This document shows positions 34,693 through 44,243 of a stretch of 64,000 nt of DNA, piece after piece. Below the pieces are notes generated by a model that worked only from the letters and a program-made list of their open reading frames with translations, searched no databases and was not told where the DNA came from. Every line of letters starts with the position of its first letter. The first letter of the stretch is position 1. Source of the DNA: Microtetraspora fusca (GTDB lineage: Bacteria > Actinomycetota > Actinomycetes > Streptosporangiales > Streptosporangiaceae); assembly GCF_001570365.1 (NCBI RefSeq), contig NZ_BBYK01000042.1, positions 250,202-314,201 of the forward strand, in the 5' to 3' direction. Made by a program: the position numbers and the translations under genes.

Positions 34693-35619
34693 TCAGTCCG
34701 CGCAGATGAGCTCGATCCCCTGGGGCAGGCTGCCGTGGTGCGCCGCCTCGGCGAGATAGAAGAGCAGGGTCGCGCGGAACGCCTGGGCCGCGCGGGTCGG
34801 CTCGACGTCCTTGCGATGGGCCAGCGCGACGGTGCGGCGCAGCCCAGGAGGAGCGAGCGGCGTGCCCGCGAGGCCCGGCCGCCCGTCCAGCACCATGGAC
34901 GGCACCACCGCGATGCCGAGCCCCGCCTCGACGAAGCGCAGCACCGCGTCCATCTCGCCGCCCTCGACCGCGAAGCGCGGCTCGAACCCCGCCTGCCGGC
35001 ACGCGGCGAGCGTCGCCTCGCGCAGGTCGTAGCCGCGCCGGAACATCACCAGCGGCCGCCCGCGCAGGTCCTCGATCCGCATGTACGGCTTGTGGCGTCC
35101 CGGGGGAGAGGCGACGACGAGGTTCTCGCGGAGGATCTCCTCGGTCACGAGGGAGGGGTCGCTGCTCTGCAGCGGCAGGATGATGAGCGCGAGATCGAGT
35201 TGGCCCCTGGCCAGGTCGCGCACCAGGTCACGCGAGCCGCTCTCCTCCACGAGCAGCTCGACGCCCGGGTAGTCCCGGTGGAAGCGGGCGAGGGCGTCGG
35301 CCAGCAGTCCCGCGCACAGGGACGGCGTGGCGCCGAGCCGTACCCGGCCGCGGCGCAGCCCGGCCAGTTCGGCGACCTCGCGGCGCGCGGTCTCGGCGTC
35401 GGCCAGCATCCGGCGGGCGAGCGGCAGCAGCGCCTCGCCGGCCGGGGTGAGCGTCACGTTGCCGCGCGCCCGGCTGAACAGGGGCGCGCCGAGCTCGGTC
35501 TCCAGGGTCCTGATCTGCTTGCTCAGCGAGGGCTGGGCAACCCGCATCCGCTCGGCGGCATGGGTGAAGTGCCGGGTCTCGGCCACCGCCACGAAGTACG
35601 CGAGTTGCTGGAGCTGCAC
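34693..35619 (-). CDS. LysR-family transcriptional regulator
   Basis: I prefer GTG 35619 (VQLQQLAYFVAVAET), the usual LysR beginning; a longer open frame runs to 35673. TACTCT lies eight bases upstream, so the mRNA may be leaderless, and the GGGAGG in between is too close to act as a normal ribosome site. The 308-residue chain has the winged HTH (FTHAAERMRVAQPSLSKQIRTLETELGAPLFSR split over residues 18-50) and a substrate-binding domain to the C-terminus. It diverges from sdhCAB, 155 bp apart, and is the likely regulator of that operon or of its own. Confidence 0.9.
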   Translation of the reverse strand: MQLQQLAYFVAVAETRHFTHAAERMRVAQPSLSKQIRTLETELGAPLFSRARGNVTLTPAGEALLPLARRMLADAETARREVAELAGLRRGRVRLGATPSLCAGLLADALARFHRDYPGVELLVEESGSRDLVRDLARGQLDLALIILPLQSSDPSLVTEEILRENLVVASPPGRHKPYMRIEDLRGRPLVMFRRGYDLREATLAACRQAGFEPRFAVEGGEMDAVLRFVEAGLGIAVVPSMVLDGRPGLAGTPLAPPGLRRTVALAHRKDVEPTRAAQAFRATLLFYLAEAAHHGSLPQGIELICAD

Positions 35620-35627
35620 GCCTCCCA

Positions 35628-35633
35628 AGAGTA
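35628..35633 (-). promoter_or_regulatory. -10 box of a probable leaderless lysR promoter
   Basis: TACTCT on the minus strand ends eight bases before GTG 35619. Confidence 0.45.
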
Positions 35634-35735
35634 CGGCTGTGAGATTCGTCGCATCGGGTCGAGGCCACCGCAACGGATAAGCCCGGACGGCCAGAGGTCA
35701 TAGCCTGCGGCTATCGGGACGACGCCTGCGATGAC

Positions 35736-35774
35736 TTGGACTCGCTTCGGAAGCCGAACCTAGCGTGAACAGCT
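35736..35774 (+). promoter_or_regulatory. probable leaderless sdhCAB promoter
   Basis: TTGGAC (35736-35741), a 19-base spacer and TAGCGT (35761-35766) precede GTG 35775 by eight bases. There is no ribosome-site sequence between. Confidence 0.55.
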
Positions 35775-36529
35775 GTGACAGCCACGATAGACCGGGGAGC
35801 GGCCACCACGCCGGTCGCACCCCACGCAGCGCAGAAAAATCCCCCCACACGTCGGCGCCCGGGCTTCTTCGCCTCGTCGAACGGCAAGAAGGCCGTCATG
35901 GCCGTCACGGGTGCGATTCTGGTGCTCTTCCTGCTCGGCCACATGGTCGGCAACCTCAAGGCGTTCTTCGGAGGGGACGCCTTCAACCACTATGCCGAAT
36001 GGCTGCGGACCATGGGCTCGCCCGCGGTGCCCTACCGCGTGCTGCTGACCGTCGTCGAGATCGTTCTCGTGGTCGCGGTGGTCCTGCACATGTGGTCCGC
36101 CGTGTCCCTCGCCCGCCGCGCGTCCCAGGCCCGGCCGGTGAAGTACGCCGCGAAGCGCAAGTCGCAGGCCAACGGCTACGCCACCCACACCATGCGGTAC
36201 GGCGGCGTCATCATCCTGCTGTTCGTCATCTGGCACCTGCTGGACATGACCTTCGGCACGGTCAACCCCAAGGGCTTCGACGCGGCGCCGTACGACCGGT
36301 TGGTGGCGGGCTTCGACCCCTCGCGCTGGTGGGTCACCCTCTTCTACGTCGTGGCGATGATCATGGTCGGCCTGCACCTGCGGCACGGCCTGTGGAGCGC
36401 GTTCCAGACGCTGGGCCTGGCGAGCGGCCGGAGCTACGGGAAGCTGAAGGCGGCCGCGGCGCTGGTGTCGCTGGTCCTCGTGGTCGGCTTCCTGTCCGTG
36501 CCCGTCGGGGTGATGATCGGAGTGATCAA

Positions 36530-36533
<4 letters not shown>
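35775..36533 (+). CDS. sdhC: succinate dehydrogenase cytochrome b558-type membrane subunit
   Basis: This di-haem-type anchor has five membrane helices in 252 residues. Candidate haem His residues lie in [37 protein letters not shown] and [13 protein letters not shown]. The family (B. subtilis/W. succinogenes-type b558) is clear. Start GTG 35775 gives [14 protein letters not shown]; a GTG at 35765 is out of place. The stop overlaps the flavoprotein start by four bases (GTGA), so the genes are translationally coupled. Confidence 0.93.
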
Positions 36534-38470
<1,937 letters not shown>

Positions 38471-38533
38471 GCGAGCCCGACGCAATGAGCGGAGTGAAAA
38501 GCGCCGCGCAGCAAGCTTTTCGCACAGCGAATG

Positions 38534-38554
38534 AGGAGTGGTGAGCGAACAATG
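38534..38554 (+). repeat. fourth copy of the GTGGTGAGCGA motif, before sdhB
   Basis: AGGAGTGGTGAGCGAACAAT matches the copies before the VirB4-like gene. The 81-bp spacer from 38471 also repeats GTGAGCGAG and GAGCGGAGTG pieces. AGGAG here is about 12 bases before ATG 38552. Confidence 0.55.
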
Positions 38555-39295
38555 GGCATGAATCTGACCCTGAAGGTCTGGCGTCAGAACGGCCCGTCCG
38601 ACGAGGGACGGATGGTGACCTACAAGGTCGAGGACGTCTCGCCGGACATGTCCTTCCTGGAGATGCTGGACGTACTGAACGAGCGGCTGATCCTTGAGGG
38701 CGACGACCCGGTCGCCTTCGACCACGACTGCCGCGAGGGAATCTGCGGCATGTGCGGCATGGTGATCAACGGCGTCGCGCACGGCGAGCAGCGCGCCACC
38801 ACCACCTGCCAGCTCCACATGCGGCACTTCAAGGACGGCGACGAGGTCACCATCGAGCCGTGGCGTGCCGCGCCCTTCCCGGTGGTGAAGGACCTGGTCG
38901 TGGACCGGTCGTCGTTCGACCGGATCATCCAGGCCGGCGGCTTCATCAGCGTGCCCGCGGGCTCGGCGCCGGACGCGCACAGCGTTCCGGTGAAGAAGGA
39001 GGACGCGGACGCGGCCTTCGACGCGGCCACCTGCATCGGCTGCGGCGCCTGCGTGGCGGCCTGCCCGAACGGGTCGGCCTCGCTGTTCACCGCCGCGAAG
39101 ATCACGCACCTGGGCCTGCTGCCGCAGGGCCAGCCGGAGCGCGACTCGCGGGCCAAGGCCATGGTCGAGCAGATGGACCTCGAAGGCTTCGGCGGCTGCA
39201 CCAACACGGGTGAGTGCACAGCGGTCTGCCCGAAGGGCATCCCCCTCGACACGATCGCCCGCATGAACGCCGACTACCTGAAGGCGTCCAAGTAA
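38552..39295 (+). CDS. sdhB: succinate dehydrogenase/fumarate reductase iron-sulfur subunit
   Basis: The 247-residue protein (ATG 38552, or ATG 38558 two codons later) has [2Fe-2S] ligands in [10 protein letters not shown] followed by TTC, and two clusters [14 protein letters not shown] and [16 protein letters not shown]. The family is that of the b558-type complex. An 81-bp spacer separates it from sdhA, carrying a repeat motif. A strong terminator follows the stop. Confidence 0.94.
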   Translation: MGMNLTLKVWRQNGPSDEGRMVTYKVEDVSPDMSFLEMLDVLNERLILEGDDPVAFDHDCREGICGMCGMVINGVAHGEQRATTTCQLHMRHFKDGDEVTIEPWRAAPFPVVKDLVVDRSSFDRIIQAGGFISVPAGSAPDAHSVPVKKEDADAAFDAATCIGCGACVAACPNGSASLFTAAKITHLGLLPQGQPERDSRAKAMVEQMDLEGFGGCTNTGECTAVCPKGIPLDTIARMNADYLKASK

Positions 39296-39313
39296 CGACA
39301 CCGGCCGTGCCGG

Positions 39314-39357
39314 AGGCGTGAGCCGTACATCCCCTGGGTGTACGGCTCACGCCTTTT
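39314..39357 (+). terminator. intrinsic terminator of sdhCAB
   Basis: Perfect 16-bp arms (39314-39329 and 39339-39354), a 9-base loop and a TTTT run. It also faces the convergent TetR gene. Confidence 0.9.
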
Positions 39358-39387
39358 CGCGTTTCAGGGGGCCCGCGTGGCGGCCGG

Positions 39388-39969
39388 CTACGGGGTGTCC
39401 GGGGGCAGGACGCGTTCGACGACGTCCGCGATCAGGTCGTCCACCTGCGCCTCGGGGAAGATGTCGGGCAGGGTGAGCCGTTCGAGGATCAGCCAGTTCA
39501 GCGCCATGTAGAGCACCGTCACCGTGGTGGCGTCGCCCGGCATCCTCGCCTCCAGGTGGAAGCCGATGTTGGCGTCCAGGTCGTCGCGGATCCTGCGCGT
39601 GAGGACGGAGCGCAGCTCGGGGCGGCGGGTGGCCTCCAGGCGCAGCTCCACCAACGCCAGATAGCCCGCCGGGAAGGCGGTCAGACGGCCCACCATCTCG
39701 CGCATCAGCGCGGTCACGTGGGCGCGGTCGTGCGGCCCCTCCAGGACGTCCGCGAAGAGGGAGGAGTCGGGCTGCCACCGCTCGTAGACCCGGGCGCCGG
39801 CCTGGGTGAGCAGGTCGTCGCGGTTGGCGAAGTAGTTGGACGCGGTGCCGTTCGGCACCTTCGCCTCGACGTCCACCGCGCGGAAGGTCAGGCCGCGGGC
39901 GCCTTCGCGGGCCAGCACTTCGATGGCGGCGTCGACGAGCGCCGCTCGCCGGGCCGGATTCTGCCGCAT
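39388..39969 (-). CDS. TetR-family repressor of the DHFR-like genes (inferred)
   Basis: The 193-residue protein has an N-terminal HTH (ALVDAAIEVLAREGARGLTFRAV, then AKVPNGTASNYFANRDDLL, residues about 9-50) and an all-helical C-terminal ligand domain. ATG 39969 has GGAG six bases upstream. It diverges from the two DHFR-like genes. A consensus -35 on the other strand and two 21-bp direct repeats lie 29-77 bp from its start, so it very likely represses those genes and possibly itself. Confidence 0.9.
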   Translation of the reverse strand: MRQNPARRAALVDAAIEVLAREGARGLTFRAVDVEAKVPNGTASNYFANRDDLLTQAGARVYERWQPDSSLFADVLEGPHDRAHVTALMREMVGRLTAFPAGYLALVELRLEATRRPELRSVLTRRIRDDLDANIGFHLEARMPGDATTVTVLYMALNWLILERLTLPDIFPEAQVDDLIADVVERVLPPDTP

Positions 39970-39991
39970 CGCATTCTCCAGGGATCTCGGA

Positions 39992-40046
39992 TTGACACCA
40001 CTCTAAGCGTAGTACTACGGTCTAACCACTCCAAGCAGAGTACTAC
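39992..40046 (+). promoter_or_regulatory. promoter with two direct-repeat operators
   Basis: TTGACA (39992-39997), an 18-base spacer and TACGGT (40016-40021) form a plus-strand promoter. Two 21-bp repeats of the form CCACTCYAAGCRKAGTACTAC cover it: 39998-40018 and 40026-40046, start to start 28 bp, three mismatches. The first contains the perfect palindrome GTAGTACTAC. Repressor binding would block the polymerase. Confidence 0.65.
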
Positions 40047-40073
40047 TGCTGAAGCGCTTTGAGGGGGTTCCGT

Positions 40074-40284
40074 ATGCGCGTCGAATTCACCGCACTGTCC
40101 GCCATCGCGGGCGCCAAGGCCCTCCCGGGTCGTACGGCACTGCCGGGGCAGGTCGTCCCCGGCGGCCGCCCGGAGCGCCGTCAGACGCCCCGGCCGCGTT
40201 CCGTCCCCCGCCCGCGGCCGCTGCCCAGCCCGGCGCGGCCCGCTGACCGGCGCACCGTCATCCGGCACACGAAGAGAGGTTCAG
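40074..40284 (+). other. strong start signal opening a frame with no recognised product
   Basis: ATG 40074 has GAGGGGG six bases upstream. The peptide begins MRVEFTALSAIAGAKALPG and soon turns Pro/Arg-rich; the frame stays open, out of phase, through both DHFR-like genes to 41255. It may be a gene remnant whose original 3' part was replaced, or an uninformative leader. Nothing else is seen in this stretch. Confidence 0.25.
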
Positions 40285-40857
40285 ATGCGAAAGCTCACGT
40301 ACTACGTCGCCACCACGATCGACGGCTTCATCGCCGACCCCGACGGGGAATTCGGCTTCTTCCCCGTGGCCGAGGACATGGCGCGGTTCCTCAACTCGGA
40401 GCTGCCCGAGACCGTCCCGACCGCGTTCCGCGGCCAGGCCGGGCTCGACGGCGTCGCCAACAAGCGGTTCGACACCGTCCTGATGGGCCGCGGCTCCTAC
40501 CAGCCCGCGCTGGACATGGGAGTGACCAGCCCCTACCGCCACCTGCGCCAGTACGTCGTCTCCACCACCATCGGCGAGATCGCCGACCCCGAGGTGGAAC
40601 CGGCCTCCGGCGATCCGGTCGAGCTGGTGCGCCGGCTCAAGCGGGAGGACGGCCTCGGGATCTGGCTGTGCGGCGGAGGGAAGCTGGCCGGCTCCCTGCT
40701 GCCCGAAATCGACGAACTGGTCATCAAGCGGTACCCGGTGGTCATCGGCGCGGGCATCCCGGTCTTCAGCGCGCCGTTCCAGCCCCAGCTGTTCGACCTG
40801 GTCGACACCCGCACGTTCAGCAACGGCGCGGTCGTCCTCACCTACGCCAAGAAATAG
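40285..40857 (+). CDS. DHFR/RibD-C-type reductase, copy 1
   Basis: This 190-residue protein has the dihydrofolate-reductase-like fold of the RibD C-terminal domain (NADPH-dependent reductase). Visible signs: opening RKLTYYVATTIDGFIADPDGEF, a LMGRGSYQPAL helix, and the nucleotide-binding GGGKLAGSLLPEIDELVIKRYPVVIG. Copy 2 lies 51 bp downstream with the same first seven codons, so the two arose by tandem duplication. The substrate is unknown. Regulation by the divergent TetR is likely. Confidence 0.9.
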   Translation: MRKLTYYVATTIDGFIADPDGEFGFFPVAEDMARFLNSELPETVPTAFRGQAGLDGVANKRFDTVLMGRGSYQPALDMGVTSPYRHLRQYVVSTTIGEIADPEVEPASGDPVELVRRLKREDGLGIWLCGGGKLAGSLLPEIDELVIKRYPVVIGAGIPVFSAPFQPQLFDLVDTRTFSNGAVVLTYAKK

Positions 40858-40908
40858 CCGCTGTCGGTTCCCCGGCCCCTCACTCGACTCACTCGACGAA
40901 GGAAGCGC

Positions 40909-41478
40909 ATGCGAAAGCTCACGTACTACATCGGCATGACCATCGACGGCTTCATCGCCGCCCCGGACGGCGCCGCCGACTTCTTCCCGCTGACGCAGGA
41001 CGTCATCGACTTCATCCGCGACGACTATCCGGACATGCTGCCGACTCATGTCCGCCCCCAGTTCGGCCTCGACGACGGCAACCGGGATTTCGACACCGTG
41101 GTACAGGGGCGCGTCACCTACGAGCCCGCGTTGGAAATCGGCGTGACCAGCCCGTACGCGCACATGCGCCAGTACGTGGTGTCCCGGAGCATCGCCGGCA
41201 GCCCCGACCCGGCCGTCGAGATCGTCGCCGGCGATGTGCTCGCCAAGATCCGTGAACTCAAGGCCGAGGACGGCAAGGGCATCTACCTGGCCGGCGGCGC
41301 CCACCTCGCCGGCGCTCTGCTCCCCGAGATCGACGAGTTGGTGATCAAGCTCTATCCCGTCGTGGCCGGGTCCGGCATCCCTCTGTTCACCGCCGACTTC
41401 TCCCCGGCGTTCTTCGAGCTCACCGGTACCCGCGTCCTCGACAGCGGGACGGTCGTCCTCACGTACGTCCGAAAGTGA
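40909..41478 (+). CDS. DHFR/RibD-C-type reductase, copy 2
   Basis: A 189-residue paralogue of the preceding gene: same start (MRKLTYY), DGFIAAPDG, VQGRVTYEPAL and GGAHLAGALLPEIDELVIKLYPVVAG. AAGGAAG-like bases precede the ATG. The nucleotide loop differs (GGAHLAGAL versus GGGKLAGSL), so the copies may have different substrates. It ends 43 bp from a convergent TetR gene. Confidence 0.9.
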   Translation: MRKLTYYIGMTIDGFIAAPDGAADFFPLTQDVIDFIRDDYPDMLPTHVRPQFGLDDGNRDFDTVVQGRVTYEPALEIGVTSPYAHMRQYVVSRSIAGSPDPAVEIVAGDVLAKIRELKAEDGKGIYLAGGAHLAGALLPEIDELVIKLYPVVAGSGIPLFTADFSPAFFELTGTRVLDSGTVVLTYVRK

Positions 41479-41521
41479 TCGGCGACGCCCGGCGGGGCGC
41501 GCCGCACGACCGGGACGGCGG

Positions 41522-42121
41522 TCAGGGGCGGAAAGCCTTGAGCGTGACCTCGACGAGGGCGTCGGCGTACTCGGCGGTGAGCGGCCCCGAGCGGTGCAGC
41601 CACCGCTGGTAGAGGGGGGCGTAGAGCACTTCGAGCACCAGGTCGAGGTCGGCGTCCGCCGCGAGCTGACCCGCCTGCTGCGCGCTCCGCAGCCGCGCCT
41701 TCTTCGCGTCGTCCACGGGGCCGGCGAGTTTCTCCCGGTACTGGCCGGCGAGTTCGGGGTCGTTGATGATCTCCGCGTTGAGCGCGCGGATCGGCGCCTC
41801 GAAACGCGGGTCGGCGAACTCGGCCACCGTCGCGCGCATGACGAGCTTGAGATCGGCCTCGATGTCGCCAGTGTCGGGCAGTGTGACGCCCTGCCCCTCG
41901 GCGTCCCGGCTGAGGTCCAGGAACGAATCGAAGATCACCGCTCCCTTGGACGGCCACCACCGGTAGATCGTCTGTTTTCCCACGCCGGCCCGGGCGGCGA
42001 TCGCCTCGATCGAGACCCGCGCGTACCCCATCTCGGAGATCAGCTCGCGGGCGGCGGCGAGGATCGCTTGCCGTGACCTCTCGTTGCGGCGGGCGGGGTT
42101 CGGCTTCCTGGTGTCCGGCAT
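41522..42121 (-). CDS. TetR-family repressor of the SDR gene (inferred)
   Basis: The 199-residue protein has an N-terminal HTH (ILAAARELISEMGYARVSIEAIA, then ARAGVGKQTIYRWWPSKGAVI, about 18-62) and a TetR_C ligand domain of the type with GRxEAPIRALNAEI. ATG 42121 is preceded at six bases by TAATCT, a probable leaderless -10. Two palindromes lie in the 141-bp region shared with the SDR gene, one covering its own promoter and one the SDR leader. Confidence 0.9.
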   Translation of the reverse strand: MPDTRKPNPARRNERSRQAILAAARELISEMGYARVSIEAIAARAGVGKQTIYRWWPSKGAVIFDSFLDLSRDAEGQGVTLPDTGDIEADLKLVMRATVAEFADPRFEAPIRALNAEIINDPELAGQYREKLAGPVDDAKKARLRSAQQAGQLAADADLDLVLEVLYAPLYQRWLHRSGPLTAEYADALVEVTLKAFRP

Positions 42122-42127
42122 GGGTTG

Positions 42128-42133
42128 AGATTA
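42128..42133 (-). promoter_or_regulatory. -10 box of a probable leaderless tetR promoter
   Basis: TAATCT on the minus strand ends six bases before ATG 42121. Confidence 0.45.
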
Positions 42134-42144
42134 CTACCAAAACG

Positions 42145-42162
42145 AGACGGAACGGTCCGTCT
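42145..42162. promoter_or_regulatory. operator palindrome 1 in the TetR/SDR region
   Basis: AGACGGA-ACGG-TCCGTCT: perfect 7-bp arms. It sits where the -35 of the TetR gene would be and abuts TTGACA (42162-42167), a -35 for the SDR gene. Confidence 0.6.
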
Positions 42163-42200
42163 TGACAGCGGTGGCGTTCCGGCACACACTGGAGCGGCAT

Positions 42201-42226
42201 AGCGAGACGAGACGAATCGTCTCGCT
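42201..42226. promoter_or_regulatory. operator palindrome 2 in the TetR/SDR region
   Basis: Contains GAGACGA-A-TCGTCTC (42209-42223) inside outer arms AGCGAGACGA/TCGTCTCGCT (42201-42210, 42217-42226). The half-site resembles palindrome 1 (GAGACGG). It lies just downstream of the expected SDR transcription start. Confidence 0.65.
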
Positions 42227-42262
42227 AGGAAAGCTCGCTGCTGGAGAAGGAGATGATGCCCT

Positions 42263-43084
42263 GTGACGACCGGCAAAGTGTGGTTCATCACCGGCGCTTC
42301 ACGTGGTCTGGGCAGGGCGTTCACCGAGGCCGCCCTCGGCGCCGGAGACCGTGTCGTGGCCGCCGCCCGTGATGTGGAGCCGCTCGCCGACCTGGCCGGG
42401 GAGCATCCGGGCGATCTTGTACGGCTTCCGCTGGACGTCTCCGATCGCCAGGCCGTACGCGCGGGTGTGGACCGGGCCGCGGCGGCGTTCGGCCAGCTCG
42501 ATGTGGTGGTCAACAACGCCGGCGGCCTGTTGTACGGCATGGTCGAGGAGGCCACGGAGGAGCAGATCCGCGCCCATCTCGACGTCAACTTCCTCGGAGC
42601 GGTCTGGGTGGCGCAGGCCGTGCTCCCGCACCTGAGGGCGCAGGGAGGCGGGCGCATCCTGCAGGTCACCTCGATGGCCTCCGGCGGCGGGATGGCCTCC
42701 GTCGGGTTCTACGGCGCCGGCAAGGCGGCGCTCGACTCGCTCAGCGAGGCGCTGGCGATGGAGGTCGAGCAGTTCGGCATCAAGGTCACCATCGTGCAAA
42801 TGGGTGGCTACGACACCGGGCTGTTCACGACCGGCACCACGGTGACCCCGCCCCATCCGGCCTATGAGTCCCTGCGGACGAAGATGGCGGAGATGTGGGG
42901 CGATGACGCCGGCCCGGACCCGCGCACGGCCGCCCCCGTCATCATGGAGCTGGCCACACTGCCGGAACCGCCCCGCCGGCTGATCCTCGGCAGCCGGTCC
43001 TATGACATCGTCCAGGAGATGGACCGCGCCCGAACCGAGCTCTACCAGGCATGGGAGCACCTCAGCCGGATGGCTCCGGGCTGA
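42263..43084 (+). CDS. short-chain dehydrogenase/reductase
   Basis: This NAD(P)-dependent oxidoreductase has 273 residues. Visible motifs: TGASRGLGRAF (cofactor loop, 10-20), NNAGG near residue 89, catalytic Ser in QVTSMASGGG near 138, and Tyr-x3-Lys in FYGAGKAAL near 150. The Arg after the glycine loop suggests NADPH. GTG 42263 lies about ten bases after GAAGGAG. Divergent from a TetR gene and controlled, by inference, through the two palindromes between them. The substrate is unknown. Confidence 0.92.
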   Translation: MTTGKVWFITGASRGLGRAFTEAALGAGDRVVAAARDVEPLADLAGEHPGDLVRLPLDVSDRQAVRAGVDRAAAAFGQLDVVVNNAGGLLYGMVEEATEEQIRAHLDVNFLGAVWVAQAVLPHLRAQGGGRILQVTSMASGGGMASVGFYGAGKAALDSLSEALAMEVEQFGIKVTIVQMGGYDTGLFTTGTTVTPPHPAYESLRTKMAEMWGDDAGPDPRTAAPVIMELATLPEPPRRLILGSRSYDIVQEMDRARTELYQAWEHLSRMAPG

Positions 43085-43262
43085 CCGGGGGTGGTTTCTC
43101 GGACCGGTCCGCCGAATCGGCCGACGACCCCTCGGAAGGTCGGAGGCGGCCGTCCTGGACGGTGACGGCGTCAGGGGCGTCGCCTGATGTGTGCCGACCG
43201 GCTGCCGGCCGTCCACCGCCCGATCCTTGATCGCCGCCCGACGGGTGTTCGGATTTCTCATG

Positions 43263-43275
43263 TAGGGTGCCGGGC
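43263..43275 (+). promoter_or_regulatory. -10 box before the erm leader peptide
   Basis: TAGGGT (43263-43268) ends seven bases before ATG 43276, so the leader ORF may be read from a leaderless transcript. Confidence 0.5.
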
Positions 43276-43341
43276 ATGGGTAGCGCATTTTGCGCCTGCG
43301 CTTTCGCGGGCGCATCTTACGAAAGGCCCCGCCGCGCCTAG
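43276..43341 (+). CDS. candidate 21-residue leader peptide of the erm-type gene
   Basis: ATG 43276 opens a 21-codon ORF reading MGSAFCACAFAGASY then ERPRRA, ending with TAG at 43339-43341. Two hairpins overlap it: the first inside its coding sequence and the second with the stop codon in its loop. Short leader ORFs with such hairpins commonly control erm genes by drug-induced ribosome stalling. The peptide itself is not one I recognise. Confidence 0.5.
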   Translation: MGSAFCACAFAGASYERPRRA

Positions 43342-43348
43342 CGGCGGG
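43291..43348 (+). promoter_or_regulatory. candidate attenuator hairpins upstream of erm
   Basis: Hairpin 1: 43291-43314, ten paired bases with a CTTT loop (TGCGCCTGCG against CGCGGGCGCA). Hairpin 2: 43328-43348, CCCGCCGC/GCGGCGGG with a GCCTA loop. About 100 bases remain before the methylase ATG. No T-run follows, so control of translation or of a later terminator is more likely than simple termination. Confidence 0.5.
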
Positions 43349-43445
43349 CTGATCTCACCTTTCCCAGTTCCGCCGCACATCGGAGTCATCGCCGGTGCGG
43401 CATCGCGTGCTGCCCGGCTCCGACCGTCCAGCGCGGAGCGAACCC

Positions 43446-44243
43446 ATGCATCACCCTTCTCAGGGCGGCCGACACGAACTCGGCCAGAACTTCCTCGTCG
43501 ATCCCTCGGTAATCGCCACCATCGAACGGCTCGTCGCGCGTACGAGCGGGCCGATCGTGGAGATCGGCCCGGGGGACGGAGCCATGACCCTGCCGCTGAG
43601 CAGGCACGGTAGGCCCATCACGGCGGTGGAGATCGACTCCAGGCGCGCCCGGCGCCTGGAACGGCGCACCCTGCAGAACGTCGTCGTCGTGAACACGGAC
43701 GCCATGCGCTTCCGGTTCCCCCGGCATCCTCACGTGATCGTGGGCAACCTTCCCTTCCACCTGACCACCGCGATCATGCGGCGTCTCCTCGCCGAGGACC
43801 GATGGCGCGCGGCGGTGCTGCTCGTGCAGTGGGAGGTCGCCCGGCGCAGAGCGGGCGTGGGAGGGGCCACCCTGCTGACCGCGAGCTGGTGGCCCTGGTA
43901 CGAGTTCGAGGTGCACTCGCGCGTGCCGGCCCGATCCTTCCGTCCCGTGCCCTCGGTCGACGGCGGCCTGCTCACCATGGTCCGCCGAGAGGCCCCGCTC
44001 GTCGCCGACCGCGGGCGGTACCAGGACTTCGTCAAGCAGGTCTTCACCGGCAGGGGGCGCGGACTGCGCGAGATCCTCGACCGGACCGGGCGGCTCGACC
44101 GTACGGCGGTGCGCGAGTGGATGCGCGCCGGACGTGTCGCACCGTACGCGCTGCCGAAGGAGCTGACCGCCGAGCAGTGGGCCTCCCTGTGGCACCTCGT
44201 CGCCGACGGTGCGGCCGATCGGCCGCCCGTACGGCGCCGCTGA
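43446..44243 (+). CDS. Erm-family 23S rRNA adenine-N6 methyltransferase
   Basis: Erm enzymes methylate A2058 of 23S rRNA and give resistance to macrolides, lincosamides and streptogramin B. ATG 43446 (GGAG seven bases upstream) gives 265 residues starting with HELGQNFLVDPSVI. Motif I is EIGPGDGAMTLPL, motif II AVEIDSRRA, motif IV VGNLPFHLTTAIM, and the target region has FRPVPSVDGGLL. The NLPF form is typical of the Erm/KsgA superfamily. The long leader with a small ORF supports Erm rather than housekeeping KsgA. Exact Erm class is unassigned. Confidence 0.87.
   Translation: MHHPSQGGRHELGQNFLVDPSVIATIERLVARTSGPIVEIGPGDGAMTLPLSRHGRPITAVEIDSRRARRLERRTLQNVVVVNTDAMRFRFPRHPHVIVGNLPFHLTTAIMRRLLAEDRWRAAVLLVQWEVARRRAGVGGATLLTASWWPWYEFEVHSRVPARSFRPVPSVDGGLLTMVRREAPLVADRGRYQDFVKQVFTGRGRGLREILDRTGRLDRTAVREWMRAGRVAPYALPKELTAEQWASLWHLVADGAADRPPVRRR

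Noticed and set aside
43085-43250. Possible terminator after the SDR gene
   Set aside because: Only short, imperfect pairings without a T-run were seen.
43446-44243. Calling the methylase the housekeeping KsgA
   Set aside because: The leader ORF, hairpins, NFLVD/NLPF motif form and target-region sequence fit Erm better, although both belong to one superfamily.
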